Origin: Macrosoma leucophasiata
Taxonomy: Eukaryota; Arthropoda; Insecta; Lepidoptera; Hedylidae
DNA length: 64,000 nucleotides
Reading direction: 5' to 3'
Assembly: GCA_036365455.1 (NCBI GenBank)
Contig: JAWQUS010000017.1
Coordinates: forward strand, 12,462,001-12,526,000
The translations under genes were made by a program, and so were the position numbers. Under the pieces are notes generated by a model that ran no database searches, had not been told where the DNA came from, and saw nothing but the letters and a program-made list of their open reading frames with translations. Numbering within the stretch: position 1 is the first letter of the stretch; every line of letters begins with the position of its first letter. This document shows, one piece after another, positions 54,736-64,000 of this stretch.

Positions 54736-55159
54736 CGCAAGGAAATCTTGAATATCCGAGTCACCAAATTGAATATCTTTATGCTAACATAATTTAGTTA
54801 CTGAAATAAACTGCTCTAAAATACAACAGCTATACGTGCACGGTCTAAGTCTAACCACGACGCGCTAAGTTTCCTTGTCACGTCTCGTCTCGTCTCGCTG
54901 GGCCGTCTAGACGACGGAGACGTCTTTTTTCTGTTCCCGGTAATACAATTTTTGGCACACTCGTTAAGATATTTTGGCAAACATGACTGACTTTAACCTG
55001 ATCACAGAAATGAATGAAAGTTGGTAAGTGAGTCACTTACAATTATCGGTCGGCATTCGGTGTCCTTGGTGTCTATTATAGACATGAACACACTGTCGCG
55101 TCGTCGTCCTGGTCTGCTTTCAAGGTATGTGGACGATTCTGTCATTCCATATTCATTCA
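54736..55159. other. Unassigned stretch
   Basis: Contains a CGTCTCGTCTCGTCTCG tandem (54881-54897) and AGACGACGGAGACGTC. No element recognised. Confidence 0.3.
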
Positions 55160-55355
55160 GACGGCCCGGTTAGTCCAGCAGTGTGAGATGACCGTTTGAT
55201 TCGAAGGGATGCGGGTTCGATCCCCGCACCGGTACAAATATTTGTATGGCCTACAGATATTTGTTTCGGGTCTGGGTGTTTGTTTTTGTGTTGTATGCGT
55301 AAACGGCACCCACGACACAGGTTTATAACTACTGTGGTGAGTGTAAGCGTATTTT
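55160..55355 (+). mobile_element. tRNA-derived SINE (family 1)
   Basis: A box GGTTAGTCCAGCAGTG, B box GGGTTCGATCCCCGC, body TTTCGGGTCTGGGTGTTTGT and GGCACCCACGACACAGG, ending GAGTGTAAGCGTATTT after a small deletion of the GGGGCT block. Confidence 0.87.
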
Positions 55356-55405
55356 AAGTATTTAAATCATTTCTAATGTAATCCATTCCGTAACCTTCCT
55401 CATTT

Positions 55406-55710
55406 AGGGGGCGTCCATAAATACGTTCGTAAACAAGGTGGGGGAAGGATCTCGCTGAGCGTGACAAAATGTGACAGGGGTCCACGGCAACGTGACGTTC
55501 CCAGTTCGTTAAAATATTTCAAATTAATAGTTCGTTAGACGATTCCTGATTAAAGAAAAATTTTCATATTCAGGGAGATGTCATAATTTTTGTGACGAAA
55601 CGTATTTAGAGACAGTGACACGCCGTGTCCCAGACAGTGTGACACGGCGTGACAATAGGGCGGGAGAGTCAGAAAAGGCTCATTTTAGCGTTAAGTATTT
55701 TATGGACCCT
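55406..55710. mobile_element. Insect MITE with GGGCGTCCATAAA end
   Basis: The left end AGGGGGCGTCCATAAATACG and, reversed, the right end AGGGTCCATAAAATACTTAA form imperfect inverted repeats. Inside are GTGACAAAATGTGACAGGGG, AACGTGACGTTCC and a paired GTGACACGCCGTGTC. This arrangement is seen in a MITE-like repeat common in insects; the superfamily is not assigned. Confidence 0.6.
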
Positions 55711-55774
55711 AACTTATATTATGAAAGATCACATTGATGGTACCAAAGTGAATACAGCTCTTAAAACAGTTAGC

Positions 55775-55843
55775 GGGAATCGCAAAAGTCCTTTATTTCT
55801 TAAGTTTAACCTATTTAAGAAATAAAGGACTTTTGCGATTCCC
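55775..55843. repeat. Perfect hairpin, 29-bp arms
   Basis: GGGAATCGCAAAAGTCCTTT onward (55775-55803) is the exact reverse complement of 55815-55843; the loop is GTTTAACCTAT. No second copy in the window. Confidence 0.92.
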
Positions 55844-55908
55844 CCTGTGACAAAAATCACAGGTCCATATACCTAACTAGAACACGACAGCACTTAATTA
55901 TATGAAAG

Positions 55909-55999
55909 GTAACGTAATTTCACAGCTAGGCTTTTATAAGTAAATACATGCATCCAAGCATACATGCAAACACCCGCGATTTGCCAGCGCCGGTTACGA
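55909..55999 (-). mobile_element. tRNA-derived SINE (family 2) fragment
   Basis: GGTAACGTAATTTCACAGC, CATGCATCCAAGCATACATG and CAAACACCCGCGATTTGCC match the 3' part of 10976-11280 reversed. Confidence 0.65.
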
Positions 56000-56442
56000 T
56001 TTGGTCCATATTATTATGACGCCGTCAAGTAGATTAGGTAATGTGGTGGAGAAAATCACGATTTCCGCCAAAACTACCAATCTTATCAAAAAAAGTGAAA
56101 TGGCAAAGTTGTCGAAAGAAAACGAAACTAAATGTCGATTAAACGGCCGATTCAGAAATGCAACCCTCGAATTGCGTCCCTGGAATCTTATCTTCGACCG
56201 ATGGAAGAGAAAGTAGTTCATGCCACCAAAAGATTTTACATAAGCTAAGCACGTACCTACTTACATAAAGAAACATTATCTGTTTCATGAATAGAAGAAT
56301 CGAACGTAGCTTCTCCATTGTATCGATAATATCAATCATTATGTTGATCTTTAGACATTGTTATCCATCTAACCGTAACGAATATGAGGAGACTCCTAGA
56401 CATTTTTTTTTATTTCTATAGTTGATTAGAAACTTAAGGTGA
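56000..56442. other. Unassigned stretch
   Basis: Overlapping 66-75-codon frames on both strands (55994-56339) have no recognisable domain. Confidence 0.3.
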
Positions 56443-56483
56443 CCGATATTATGACGTAGCTTTAGAGCTACGTCATAATTTCG
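56443..56483. repeat. Short hairpin, 14-bp perfect core arms
   Basis: ATTATGACGTAGCT (56448-56461) pairs with AGCTACGTCATAAT (56466-56479) around a TTAG loop; CCGA/TCGG extends it with a mismatch. Confidence 0.85.
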
Positions 56484-56704
56484 GTTTCAGCGTTGGCGAC
56501 TCGCACCGAGTGCCACCCGTTTGGAAGTGACACCCACAGAGCAGCTTGTGGCGAGCTGTTGGTGAGTAGCGACACCACCCCCTACCATCATCTCGAGTTC
56601 CTCCGAGAGAACTGGGCTCCGCCTCACAGAGGTACGGCCGGACAGAGCATCAGGTCTCTCACCTCTGGCTTGCCTTCATTGGCCGGTCAGAGTGGGCGCT
56701 AGAG
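56484..56704 (+). other. GC-rich segment between two hairpins, unrecognised
   Basis: A 69-codon frame (56493-56702) fills this stretch. It has no domain I recognise and could be chance in GC-rich DNA. It is bracketed by the hairpins at 56443-56483 and 56705-56766. Confidence 0.3.
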
Positions 56705-56766
56705 GTATGGCATTTGCAGAAATTTAGATAATAGGCTGTTGTCTAAATTTCTGCAAGAGCCATACA
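56705..56766. repeat. Hairpin, 22-bp arms with a 2-base bulge
   Basis: GTATGGC plus TTGCAGAAATTTAGA on the left pairs with TCTAAATTTCTGCAA plus GCCATAC on the right; two unpaired bases differ on each side (AT against GA). Confidence 0.85.
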
Positions 56767-56830
56767 CTCGGGGGTGGAAGTGTCTAAAGGCATAATGAGG
56801 CAAGCAATCTATAGTAGCTTTCCCAACTCC

Positions 56831-57780
56831 TTAAGTTCTGAGAAATCTCCACGTTCTAGAAGGATCTAGGTTATGGAGTGAGGTATAGATGTAGCGTCGT
56901 TGTGCATCTCTACACAGCTTGTTGCAGCGATTACGTAAAATTTTATATTTAAGGCGGTTATCATCTGAAGGATTCTTTTTAAACTTAGCTTTGGCAGCAT
57001 TACGTTTCGCCATAACTGCTTTAATATCATCTGTAAGCCAAGGTGCTGGTGGGTGTCGTACTTTTACTGGCCGCACAGGCGCATGAATGTCAAACAACTC
57101 TACAAGTAAGGAATTGAAAATTGCGATCTGTTCGTTAATGTCAGTTGCATTTGTAACAGCAGCCCAATCTATCTTAGCCGCATCGTCCCTAAGTTTATTC
57201 AGATCTATACCACGAAAATTACGCTGTAGAAGCACCTTAGATTTGACTTTAGGTGGGCGGATTTTGTAAGAGAGGAATAAGAGATCGTGATACGAGAAGG
57301 CATCGGCGCGACATTGGCCGAATTAAGCCACATGATCTGTTGCAGAAACTATTATTACATCTAAGAGAGATGGAGAACAATTAGGAAAGTAATGTGTTGC
57401 AGAGAGAGGAAGAAGATGTAAGTCAGCAGCATCAACAATAGATTTTAGACGTGAAGAACGTGAGTCATTTTTTAAAAGACAAGTATTAAAATCACCCATT
57501 ATAACAGTATGACTATATGAAGGTGTGAAATCTTCCAAAAGACTTTCAAAGAGAGCTAAGTAGTCTACTGTTAACGATGGACTGTAGAAAACACCAAGCA
57601 GTAGTTTAGTATGGGAGAAAAGGATTTCTATAAACAAGTGTTCAGCTCCACTATTGTTTACATTGGGTGATTTATGGACGATAGAGAAAGCTATATATAT
57701 ATGTCTAATATTAAAATCAAGAATTTCTTTTTTAATTAAATTAATTGGAAACGTGGACGATATTAGCCATACCTACCTTA
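56831..57780 (-). pseudogene. LINE ORF2 endonuclease fragment
   Basis: One continuous minus-strand frame from about 57773 to 56831, broken only by a TAA at 57323-57325. It holds the second half of an AP-endonuclease domain: LLLGVFYSPSLTVDYLALFE, HTVIMGDFNTCLL with the GDFN motif, and SPSLLDVIIVS with the SxLDVIIVS-type motif. The downstream linker follows (APVRPVKVRHPPAPWLTDDI, MAKRNAAKAKFKK) before it stops short of the reverse transcriptase. This is typical of Jockey/CR1-like insect LINEs, where the enzyme nicks DNA to prime reverse transcription. Both the 5' start and the RT part are missing, so the piece is an internal fragment, unlike the usual 5'-truncated copy. Confidence 0.85.
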
Positions 57781-58029
57781 GTTGACGCCTGACCTTGACC
57801 GTTTGATTCAGTGTGATTCAGTGTTGGCAACAGTTATGTTAGCTCTTCCCCAGATTCACCCTTTAAAATCACCAGAAAACCACTAAACGGCTATTTATCG
57901 ATAACTCGTTACAACGTTATGCTATTTTTTGGCTATAATATAGTTTGGTATAATATATTAGTTTGATAGAAGAATAAATAGTTATGTATTATATAAATAT
58001 ACAAAACTATTTATTATGAATATAACATT
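57781..58029. other. Unassigned AT-rich spacer
   Basis: Nothing recognised. Confidence 0.3.
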
Positions 58030-58315
58030 ACCACTACTTCTACGCTGGAGGTCCTGGGTTCGATTCCCGAGTCGGGGCTATCAGAGATAATGGTTTAAAA
58101 TCCTTTATCTCTAGTTCTATTGAGATTTTTCCATTTTCTGGAAGTTTCCCAGTACCCCGGAGTTTGATAATGTGTCCGGAGAGGGCAACAGTCTCGCCAC
58201 CTGTTGATGGGCCAAAAACGTAACCGGCGAATCGTGGGTGTTTGCATGTATGCTTGAATGCATGCATTTACCACTGCCTACCCCCTTTGGGGATTACAGG
58301 CGTGAAGTTACGTTA
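58030..58315 (+). mobile_element. tRNA-derived SINE (family 2), 5'-truncated
   Basis: Starts inside the head at ACCACTACTTCTACGCTGGA; B box GGGTTCGATTCCCG; body TTTAAAATCCTTTATCTCTA and GGAAGTTTCCCAGTACCC; end GGGATTACAGGCGTGAAGTT. Confidence 0.88.
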
Positions 58316-58623
58316 CGTTTTTATGAATATAATAAATAGTTATATATATTACTTGTATTTAATAGTTCTCTTGTAATATATTAGTATAATGTGATATAAA
58401 ATATATTACTTTGTTTTGTTAGACCGTCATAACGTACAAGAAGTAGGTACAAAAATCGCGTCCCTGCGGTCCTTTGGGACGCAGACGTTTTTTGATAGCT
58501 TTCAAATGGACCATGGACACTTCCATGTCCTGTCCATGGTCCATTCGACCGTAATCAAATACCCGTTATATAACGGTCAACCAAATGAAGCTATTAATTA
58601 GTACGAACTGATATGCACTGATA
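58316..58623. other. Unassigned, with a small palindrome
   Basis: 58507-58543 is a hairpin: TGGACCATGGAC pairs with GTCCATGGTCCA around ACTTCCATGTCCT. Otherwise AT-rich and unrecognised. Confidence 0.5.
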
Positions 58624-58797
58624 CGTGTTGTACGGCACCATAATTTCCGGCACAGAGTCATCAATACCTTAGACCCCAGGAGTGGCAACGCATCTACATT
58701 TAAATCTCTGGTTTCGTGTTGTTGTTTATAGGCTACAGGCTTACGTACCGTCAATGTGAACTGTATGCTTGTTATTCCACTTCATATCATAAAAAAA
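58624..58797 (+). mobile_element. Bm1-like SINE, 3' part
   Basis: TAATTTCCGGCACAGAGTCA, AGTGGCAACGCATCTACATT, GTCAATGTGAACTGTATGCT and a CATAAAAAAAA tail. Confidence 0.82.
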
Positions 58798-60041
58798 AGT
58801 TTTTTTCAGCTAGTAAAATATCTGACGCGTAATATTATTAGCCGACCAAAACAATGGGCGATTGAAACCACCAACTTTAGTGGAAAATCCACTAAGTTGG
58901 CAACTCTGGTTGGATTATGAAATGTACGGAAAAATTCCGGACGCGTCTTCAGTTAAAACTGTGGATTTATGATTCGCCATTGACGATTAAATTTTAGTTT
59001 TACGTCAGTCCGACTGATCAGTTTAACTGATTGTCAGTGGGGGCTATACCCATCTGTCACTAAACAAAAAAAAGTCTAAACTTTTTTTAGTGTGGAAACG
59101 TAAAACTACACAAAGTAACAAACTCATTTTCGCATTAATAGGTAGTAGGTACCTAATAGATGGTATAAGGTATTTCATAAATTTTAAGTCCACATCCAAT
59201 GCCACCCATACTAATACGCCACTGGGTGCCGATTTGTCTTTCAAAATGAGTAATTTTGAAATTTTCAGGCAATAAACCCTGTTCAATTTCGGAGACATAT
59301 GACCCTAATGAATGTTAGAATCGACAAAACTTCATTGATAAATCTTGGGTGTATGTAAGATTCTCAACAGATCTACCAATCCCTTCAGAGAAAATCAGGT
59401 GCGTTAGGCTTCCCAAGAAAAAGCTGGTGCCAGAAACATTTCTAACATGGTGCATTGTCAACCGGGGCCAACTATCCCCCCGAGGCAACTATCCGGCTTT
59501 TACTCTAAATCAATATGATTATTTTAAGAATTTTATGAGCCGGCTTTTATAAGGAAAACAATCCATGTCTACGCTTTAATAAACGAATGTATTACGCTTA
59601 ATCATAATTCCATCCAATGTTGTAATATTTAATGGAATGAAGATAAAGTTTTATATAAGATCATTATATAAATATCGAAGTAACATGACGTAGGTTATCA
59701 ATCTTTTACGTTCATTATTTTAAACACCTTCCTAAATTAGAGCAATTCACTATTTATAGTCATCATATAAATTTATATGAGGTTGACGTATTTAAAGAAT
59801 GACACTAATATTTTAAGTATTACTTAATGGAAAACATTCGACGTGTGTGTAACAGATAAAAAATGACGTCTCTTTTTTTCTGATATGATTTATTTCTGCA
59901 AAAAAATTATCAACCTGATATTTAATTAAACTTATCAGTGAATTTAAAATCTTGATTTCCGCGAGTATATTGTAAGTTTTATTTGTTGTATCGATAAAGA
60001 ATCGTATTGATTATAAATTGAATCATAGATTATATGTATAA
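58798..60041. other. Unassigned stretch, 1.2 kb
   Basis: No recognised element; frames at 59044-59298 (minus) and 59349-59552 (plus) have no recognisable domains. Confidence 0.3.
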
Positions 60042-60115
60042 CTAGCTGACTTCGTAAGCGTAGAATTTAAAATTATTGTTCAGTATCCACGCGGACGAAG
60101 TCGCAGGTACGCCTG
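60042..60115 (+). repeat. Family C repeat fragment
   Basis: ACTAGCTGACTTCGTAAGCG, then GTTCAGTATCCACGCGGACG and AAGTCGCAGGTACG, resembles the head region of family C in sense orientation. Confidence 0.5.
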
Positions 60116-60162
60116 GTGGAAATCTACATCATCTCTGGTCTTATCGTAGACGTTTATAATAG

Positions 60163-60425
60163 ACTAGCTGACCCGGCAAACTTCGTATTGCCTCAGAATG
60201 AAATAATGTGTCAAAGGTTTGATAGATACGGACTATTTGTATGGCAAAATGAAATTGTGGTTTTTACTCTTTCCCTTCAATTCCTTCATATTTCTTACAT
60301 TTTAAACCTTCCCTGGACTTCCAAAAATCATTCAAAACGAAAATTAACCAAATCGGTCCATCCGTTCTCGAGTTTTAGCGAGACTAATGAACAGCAATTG
60401 ATTTTTATATATAACGATAGAATAA
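60163..60425 (+). repeat. Family B interspersed repeat
   Basis: CTAGCTGACCCGGCAAACTT, AATGTGTCAAAGGTTTGATA, CGTTCTCGAGTTTTAGCGAG and an ATTTTTATATATAACGATAG tail. The 132-codon frame across it is repeat sequence. Confidence 0.87.
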
Positions 60426-60812
60426 GTGATAATCTTGTGGATGTATGTAACAATTTTGTAGACTTTGCGGTTACCTACTTGACTCAATTAAGTTTTAGTT
60501 TAAGACCAATTTAATGTAAGTACATGTTTGCATTAAATATATATTTATTGATTGATTGAATATGATCTTCATAAATAAATCCAAACAATGCCCAGTTTAC
60601 GGTTTTATTAAAAAATATATACAAAATCACAACTATCGTGTTATATAATACGTCTAATCTCAATCTATCATATATCAGCTAATAGATATTACTCACTTAG
60701 AAAGGTAATATCAAGATAATATTCGGCTCTCATTTAGTGCAGATTAGATCATCTAGATTAAAGTTATATATTATTATATATACGTGTACTTAGACACGAT
60801 TATTCCCATAAA
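60426..60812. other. Unassigned AT-rich stretch
   Basis: Nothing recognised. Confidence 0.3.
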
Positions 60813-61221
60813 CTGGCCAAGTGCGAGTCGGACTCGCGCACAAAGGGGTTCAGTACCATTATCAACAAAAAAAGGGAAATTAATTCACGTTTCGTTGGGA
60901 GTCCCCATTAAATATATATTTTAATTTAATTATTTTCAATATTTATATTTAAAATGAATGTAAACTCAATATTGTATGAATATTTCAAGCGTCTAACTGT
61001 TATTATTATTAATATCGAGCACAAACAAAAGCTAGTTTGTTGTAATGGGAGCACATTTTTAAATATTTATTTTATTACGGTTTTAGTATTTGTTGTTATA
61101 GCGGCATCAGTAATACATCATCTGTGAAAATTTCAACTGTTTCACGGTTCATGAGAAACAGCGTGGTGACAGACAGTCTTAGTAATAATCCCTTTTTACC
61201 CTTCGGGTATGGAAACCTAAA
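60813..61221 (+). repeat. Family E repeat
   Basis: Head CTGGCCAAGTGCGAGTCGGA and GGGGTTCAGTACC; late part GTTCATGAGAAACAGCGTGG, TGACAGACAGTCTTA and CCCTTCGGGTATGGAAACC. Confidence 0.75.
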
Positions 61222-61222
61222 A

Positions 61223-61395
61223 ATGTATGTGGTCCCGTAATAACTATCATAGAGACATAATAGCTAAGGTCTCGGCGATGGCAACGCATCCGCATTTTGA
61301 ACTCTGATCTTTGTGTAGGTGCTATAAGGCTGCAATCAACACTTATCAACAATATGAACTGGATGCTTGTTTGCCACCTTCGTTATATAAAAACG
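61223..61395 (+). mobile_element. Bm1-like SINE, 3' half, diverged
   Basis: ATGGCAACGCATCCGCATTT, TTTGTGTAGGTGCTATAAGG and GGATGCTTGTTTGCCACC with an ATAAAAACG tail. Confidence 0.75.
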
Positions 61396-61609
61396 CAATG
61401 TAGGGTTAGGTAGGCCGTTTTAGCGAGTAAATTTTAGGTTGATCAATGATTTCTTGTAAAGTCGTAGAGCCTACTTAGCTGTAAGTTTTCCTTTTAAATT
61501 CGGCATTTTACTATTACCGTGATTTTTTTATCACACGTCCAAATACCACCATTTAGCTGGCCGAGGGCCTCTTGACTCCAACACAAATTGGCACTTCAAA
61601 GCTTAATCT
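61396..61609. other. Unassigned spacer
   Basis: Nothing recognised. Confidence 0.3.
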
Positions 61610-61780
61610 CTACTAATATTATAAATGCGAAAGTAACTCTGTCTGTCTGTCTGTCGGTTACCTTTTTACGTCCAAACGACTGAACCGATTTAATAAAATT
61701 TGGTACAAAGATAGAGCTGACTTTGAGAATGAACATAGGCTACTTAGTTACTTATAAAACGACATCCACGCGAGCGAAAC
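61610..61780 (-). repeat. Family A interspersed repeat
   Basis: ACTAATATTATAAATGCGAA, then a (CTGT)n run, CGTCCAAACGACTGAACCG, TAGGCTACTTAGTTACTT and GACATCCACGCGAGCG: the reverse of the sequence at 1-165. Confidence 0.7.
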
Positions 61781-61989
61781 GGTTCCCTTATTCGGAAAAA
61801 AGTCTAAAAACGCCAATATTTTCAAAGACCTTTTGAACCATACATATTCATAATCACACTACGAGGTGCGCGAGATACAAACAGAACATTCCTTATTTAG
61901 GGACATGTATGTATTAACAAAATAAAATTCAGGATTATTTTTTACTCGACGTGACCAATTTTTGTATACATGTCAGATTACAGCTATCT
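61781..61989. other. Unassigned spacer
   Basis: Nothing recognised. Confidence 0.3.
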
Positions 61990-62068
61990 AAAGGTCTCAA
62001 GGTCTCTGGGCTAAGGACGGACAATGCTAAGCTATAATGGTTCCTTGTAGGCAACGGAACCCTAAAAA
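61990..62068 (+). repeat. Family E repeat tail
   Basis: GGACGGACAATGCTAAGCTA, TAATGGTTCCTTGTAGGCAA and CGGAACCCTAAAAAGG. Confidence 0.6.
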
Positions 62069-62632
62069 GGAGTTAGATTTTCCTCATGATCCATGACGTC
62101 ACGATAAGATTTGAAAGTCGTACGACAAAGATAAAATAGTAAAAACGTAATATATCTCATTACCTAATTAAATTACAAACTTATATCACAATTCAACGTG
62201 CATATTGATAGTTTAAGATAATATTTTTTATTATTGTTGTGATATACTTTGCTAATGAATATATACATCAAGTATACCTACTACTATCTAATCTATCATT
62301 CAAAATGTTAGTGTTGAGTGTCTCAGATTTATGTTAATGTAGAATCTTGCAATTACCCAGACTAGTATCTGGTTTGAGGTTCTAATAAATCATAATAAAA
62401 CCATAACAGAATCTCAAATTATAAATAATCTTTAAATGTTTTTAACACAAGTTATTGAAACTTAAGTTTGACGGTATAAATGTAATATAAATAACCAACT
62501 TGCGGCACATAAACAGCAATAGAGAGACTATCAACAATGTCGGTTCTGTCTAAATAGAGTTCTTTATAAAGTAGGTAATTTATTTGTCAATTACCAACTC
62601 TAAAGAAGGATAAAACTTTTTTATTTATAATA
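62069..62632. other. Unassigned AT-rich stretch
   Basis: Nothing recognised between the repeat tail and the mariner. Confidence 0.3.
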
Positions 62633-63912
62633 GGTTGGGGAAAAAGTCTTTTCGCATTATAGTATGTATGAACTTGTAATAAAATCTCTTTGGCTGTAGT
62701 ATTTGTATCTGGCTGGTTTTGGTATCATTAAAAGTTAAAATTTTAAGGAACATAATTCCAAATTCAATTTAGGCAAACGTGTGATTTTCATTTGTTTTTT
62801 CGTACTGTCAAGATGAGTGAATCTAATGAAGAAATTCGATACATTTTAAAATTTTACTACAAAAAAGGTAAAAATGCAACGCAAGCCGGGAAAAAAATTT
62901 GCGCGATGTTTATGGACCTAGTGCAGTGTCTGTGAGAGTAGCACAAATTTGGTTTAAGCGTTTTCAATCCGGAAATTTTGATGTCAAAGATGCACCTCGC
63001 TCTGGTCGCCCTATTACGGATAAAATGGATGCCATTTTTGAAAAAGTGGAGCAAGATCGACATATCAGTAGTTACGACGTAGCTGAAGAACTGAGAATTG
63101 ATCACAAAACAGTTTTGGCACATTCGAAAAAAGCTGGGTACAAAAAAAGCTCGATATTTGGGTACCTCACGAGCTCACTGAAAGAAACCTAATGAACCGT
63201 GTACTCATTTGTGATTCTTTATTACGACGTAATGAAACCGAATCATTTTTGAAGAAGCTGAGAACTGGTGATGAAAAGTGGATCACGTACGACAAGAACG
63301 TGCGAAAAAGGTCGTGGTCAAAGGCCGGTCAGGCTTCACAGACTGTGGCGAAACCCGGGTTAACTCGCAATAAGGTGATGTTGTGTGTGTGGTGGGATTG
63401 GAAGGGCATTATTCATTATGAGCTATTACCACCAGGCAGGACTATCGATTCTGAACTCTACTGCGAATAACTGATGAGATTAAAGCAAGAAGTTGAGAGA
63501 AAGCGGCCGGAATTGATCAAAACAGAACAGGGGTGTGGTGTTTCATCATGATAACGCTAGACCTCATACATCTATAGCCACTCAGCAAAAATTAAGAGAG
63601 TTTGGCTGGGAGGTGTTAATGCATCCGCCGTATAGTCCTGACCCTGCACCTTCAGATTTCCATCTGTTTCGGTCTCTTCAGAATTCTTTATGCAATGTTA
63701 GGTTAACATCACGAGAGGACTGCCAAATCCACTTGTCGCGGTATTTTGATGAGAAGTCCCAAAATTTTTATAGCAATGGGATCATGTCCTACAAGATGGC
63801 AAAAGGTTATCGAACGAAATGGTACATACATACTTAAGTTAAATTTAAATAAACTATATTAAAAAATGTTTTGAATTATCTTAAAAAATGCGAAGAAACT
63901 TTTTCCCCAACC
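62633..63912 (+). mobile_element. mariner transposon, copy 2
   Basis: A 1,280-bp element with inverted ends GGTTGGGGAAAAAGTCTTTT (left) and, reversed, GGTTGGGGAAAAAGTTTCTT (right). TA lies directly outside both ends (62631-62632 and 63913-63914), the normal mariner target duplication. Inverted in orientation to copy 1 and highly similar along its length. Confidence 0.95.
62813..63837 (+). pseudogene. mariner transposase (broken), copy 2
   Basis: Same transposase as at 279-1303: RVAQIWFKRFQSGNFDVKDA and GRPITDK in the N-terminal part, then TGDEKWITYD, HHDNARPH and YSPDPAPSDFHLF with all three catalytic aspartates. It is more damaged than copy 1. There is a two-base insertion near 62905 (GCGCGATG against GCGATG), the A7-run break shared with copy 1 (63142-63148), a TAA at 63468-63470 where copy 1 has CAA, indels at about 63520-63535, and a four-base loss near 63786 that shifts the end. 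QNSLCNV is read through where copy 1 has a stop. It starts at the MSESN methionine. Confidence 0.93.
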
Positions 63913-64000
63913 TAATATGTAAAATACACATCTGACTTCCATTATAATAACCGCGAAGTTGTGAAATCAGCTTTAAATCGCTATGTTTAAAATTTAAAAA

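Noticed and set aside
56493..56702. 69-codon frame between two hairpins treated as a gene
   Set aside because: No recognisable domain and no homologous frame elsewhere; kept only as an unassigned segment.
1..64000. CRISPR arrays, rRNA, operons, bacterial promoters or terminators, telomeric TTAGG repeats, viral genes
   Set aside because: None seen; the window has the repeat content of an insect nuclear genome.

Overview
This window looks like a gene-poor, AT-rich stretch of a lepidopteran (moth or butterfly) nuclear genome. The call rests on its dispersed repeats. It carries about twenty copies of a Bm1-like SINE, two kinds of tRNA-derived SINE, RTE-type and Jockey/CR1-like LINE fragments ending in tails familiar from moths, mariner elements, many short inverted-repeat elements, and repeats with (ACAG)n tails. 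I found no convincing exon of a host gene, no rRNA or functional tRNA gene, no CRISPR array and no viral gene. All recognisable protein homology is transposon-derived and most of it is broken. The window is probably intergenic or a very large intron.

Layout. 0-8 kb: a minus-strand mariner at 205-1482, then a 1,046-bp tandem duplication (1353-3446). Each duplication unit holds a perfect palindrome with 193-bp arms, and the left breakpoint lies inside the mariner. Degenerate repeats and a hAT-like element follow. 8-10.4 kb: a 5'-truncated LINE with an RT pseudogene, inserted into a Bm1-like SINE and flanked by a GTACTT duplication. 10.5-24 kb: mostly unassigned sequence with SINE, LINE and MITE fragments, and a GC-rich island near 21.8-22.0 kb. 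24-36 kb: SINEs, an RTE-type LINE 3' end at 26.96-27.57 kb with an open frame and a 12-bp target duplication, and a foldback element at 35.1 kb. 36-45 kb: a 28-bp-arm hairpin, a triplicated ~220-bp module (36.9-37.5 kb), a long unassigned stretch, and an RTE reverse-transcriptase fragment. 45-50 kb: a piggyBac-like remnant and three TA-flanked inverted-repeat elements. 50-62 kb: nested SINEs and family-B repeats, a third LINE 3' end (52.0-52.4 kb), a run of short perfect hairpins (55.8-56.8 kb) and a LINE endonuclease fragment (56.8-57.8 kb). 62.6-63.9 kb: a second mariner on the plus strand.

The elements do not form a pathway; the window records layered insertions. The most notable points are these. 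Both mariner copies carry the same one-base break in an A7 run, and a single -1 slip there would restore the long transposase frame. The duplicated perfect palindrome could be transcribed into a very long hairpin RNA. A triplicated module of unknown nature keeps several short motifs. Repeat family letters (A-F) are local labels, and family assignments come from remembered sequence features, not from a database search.
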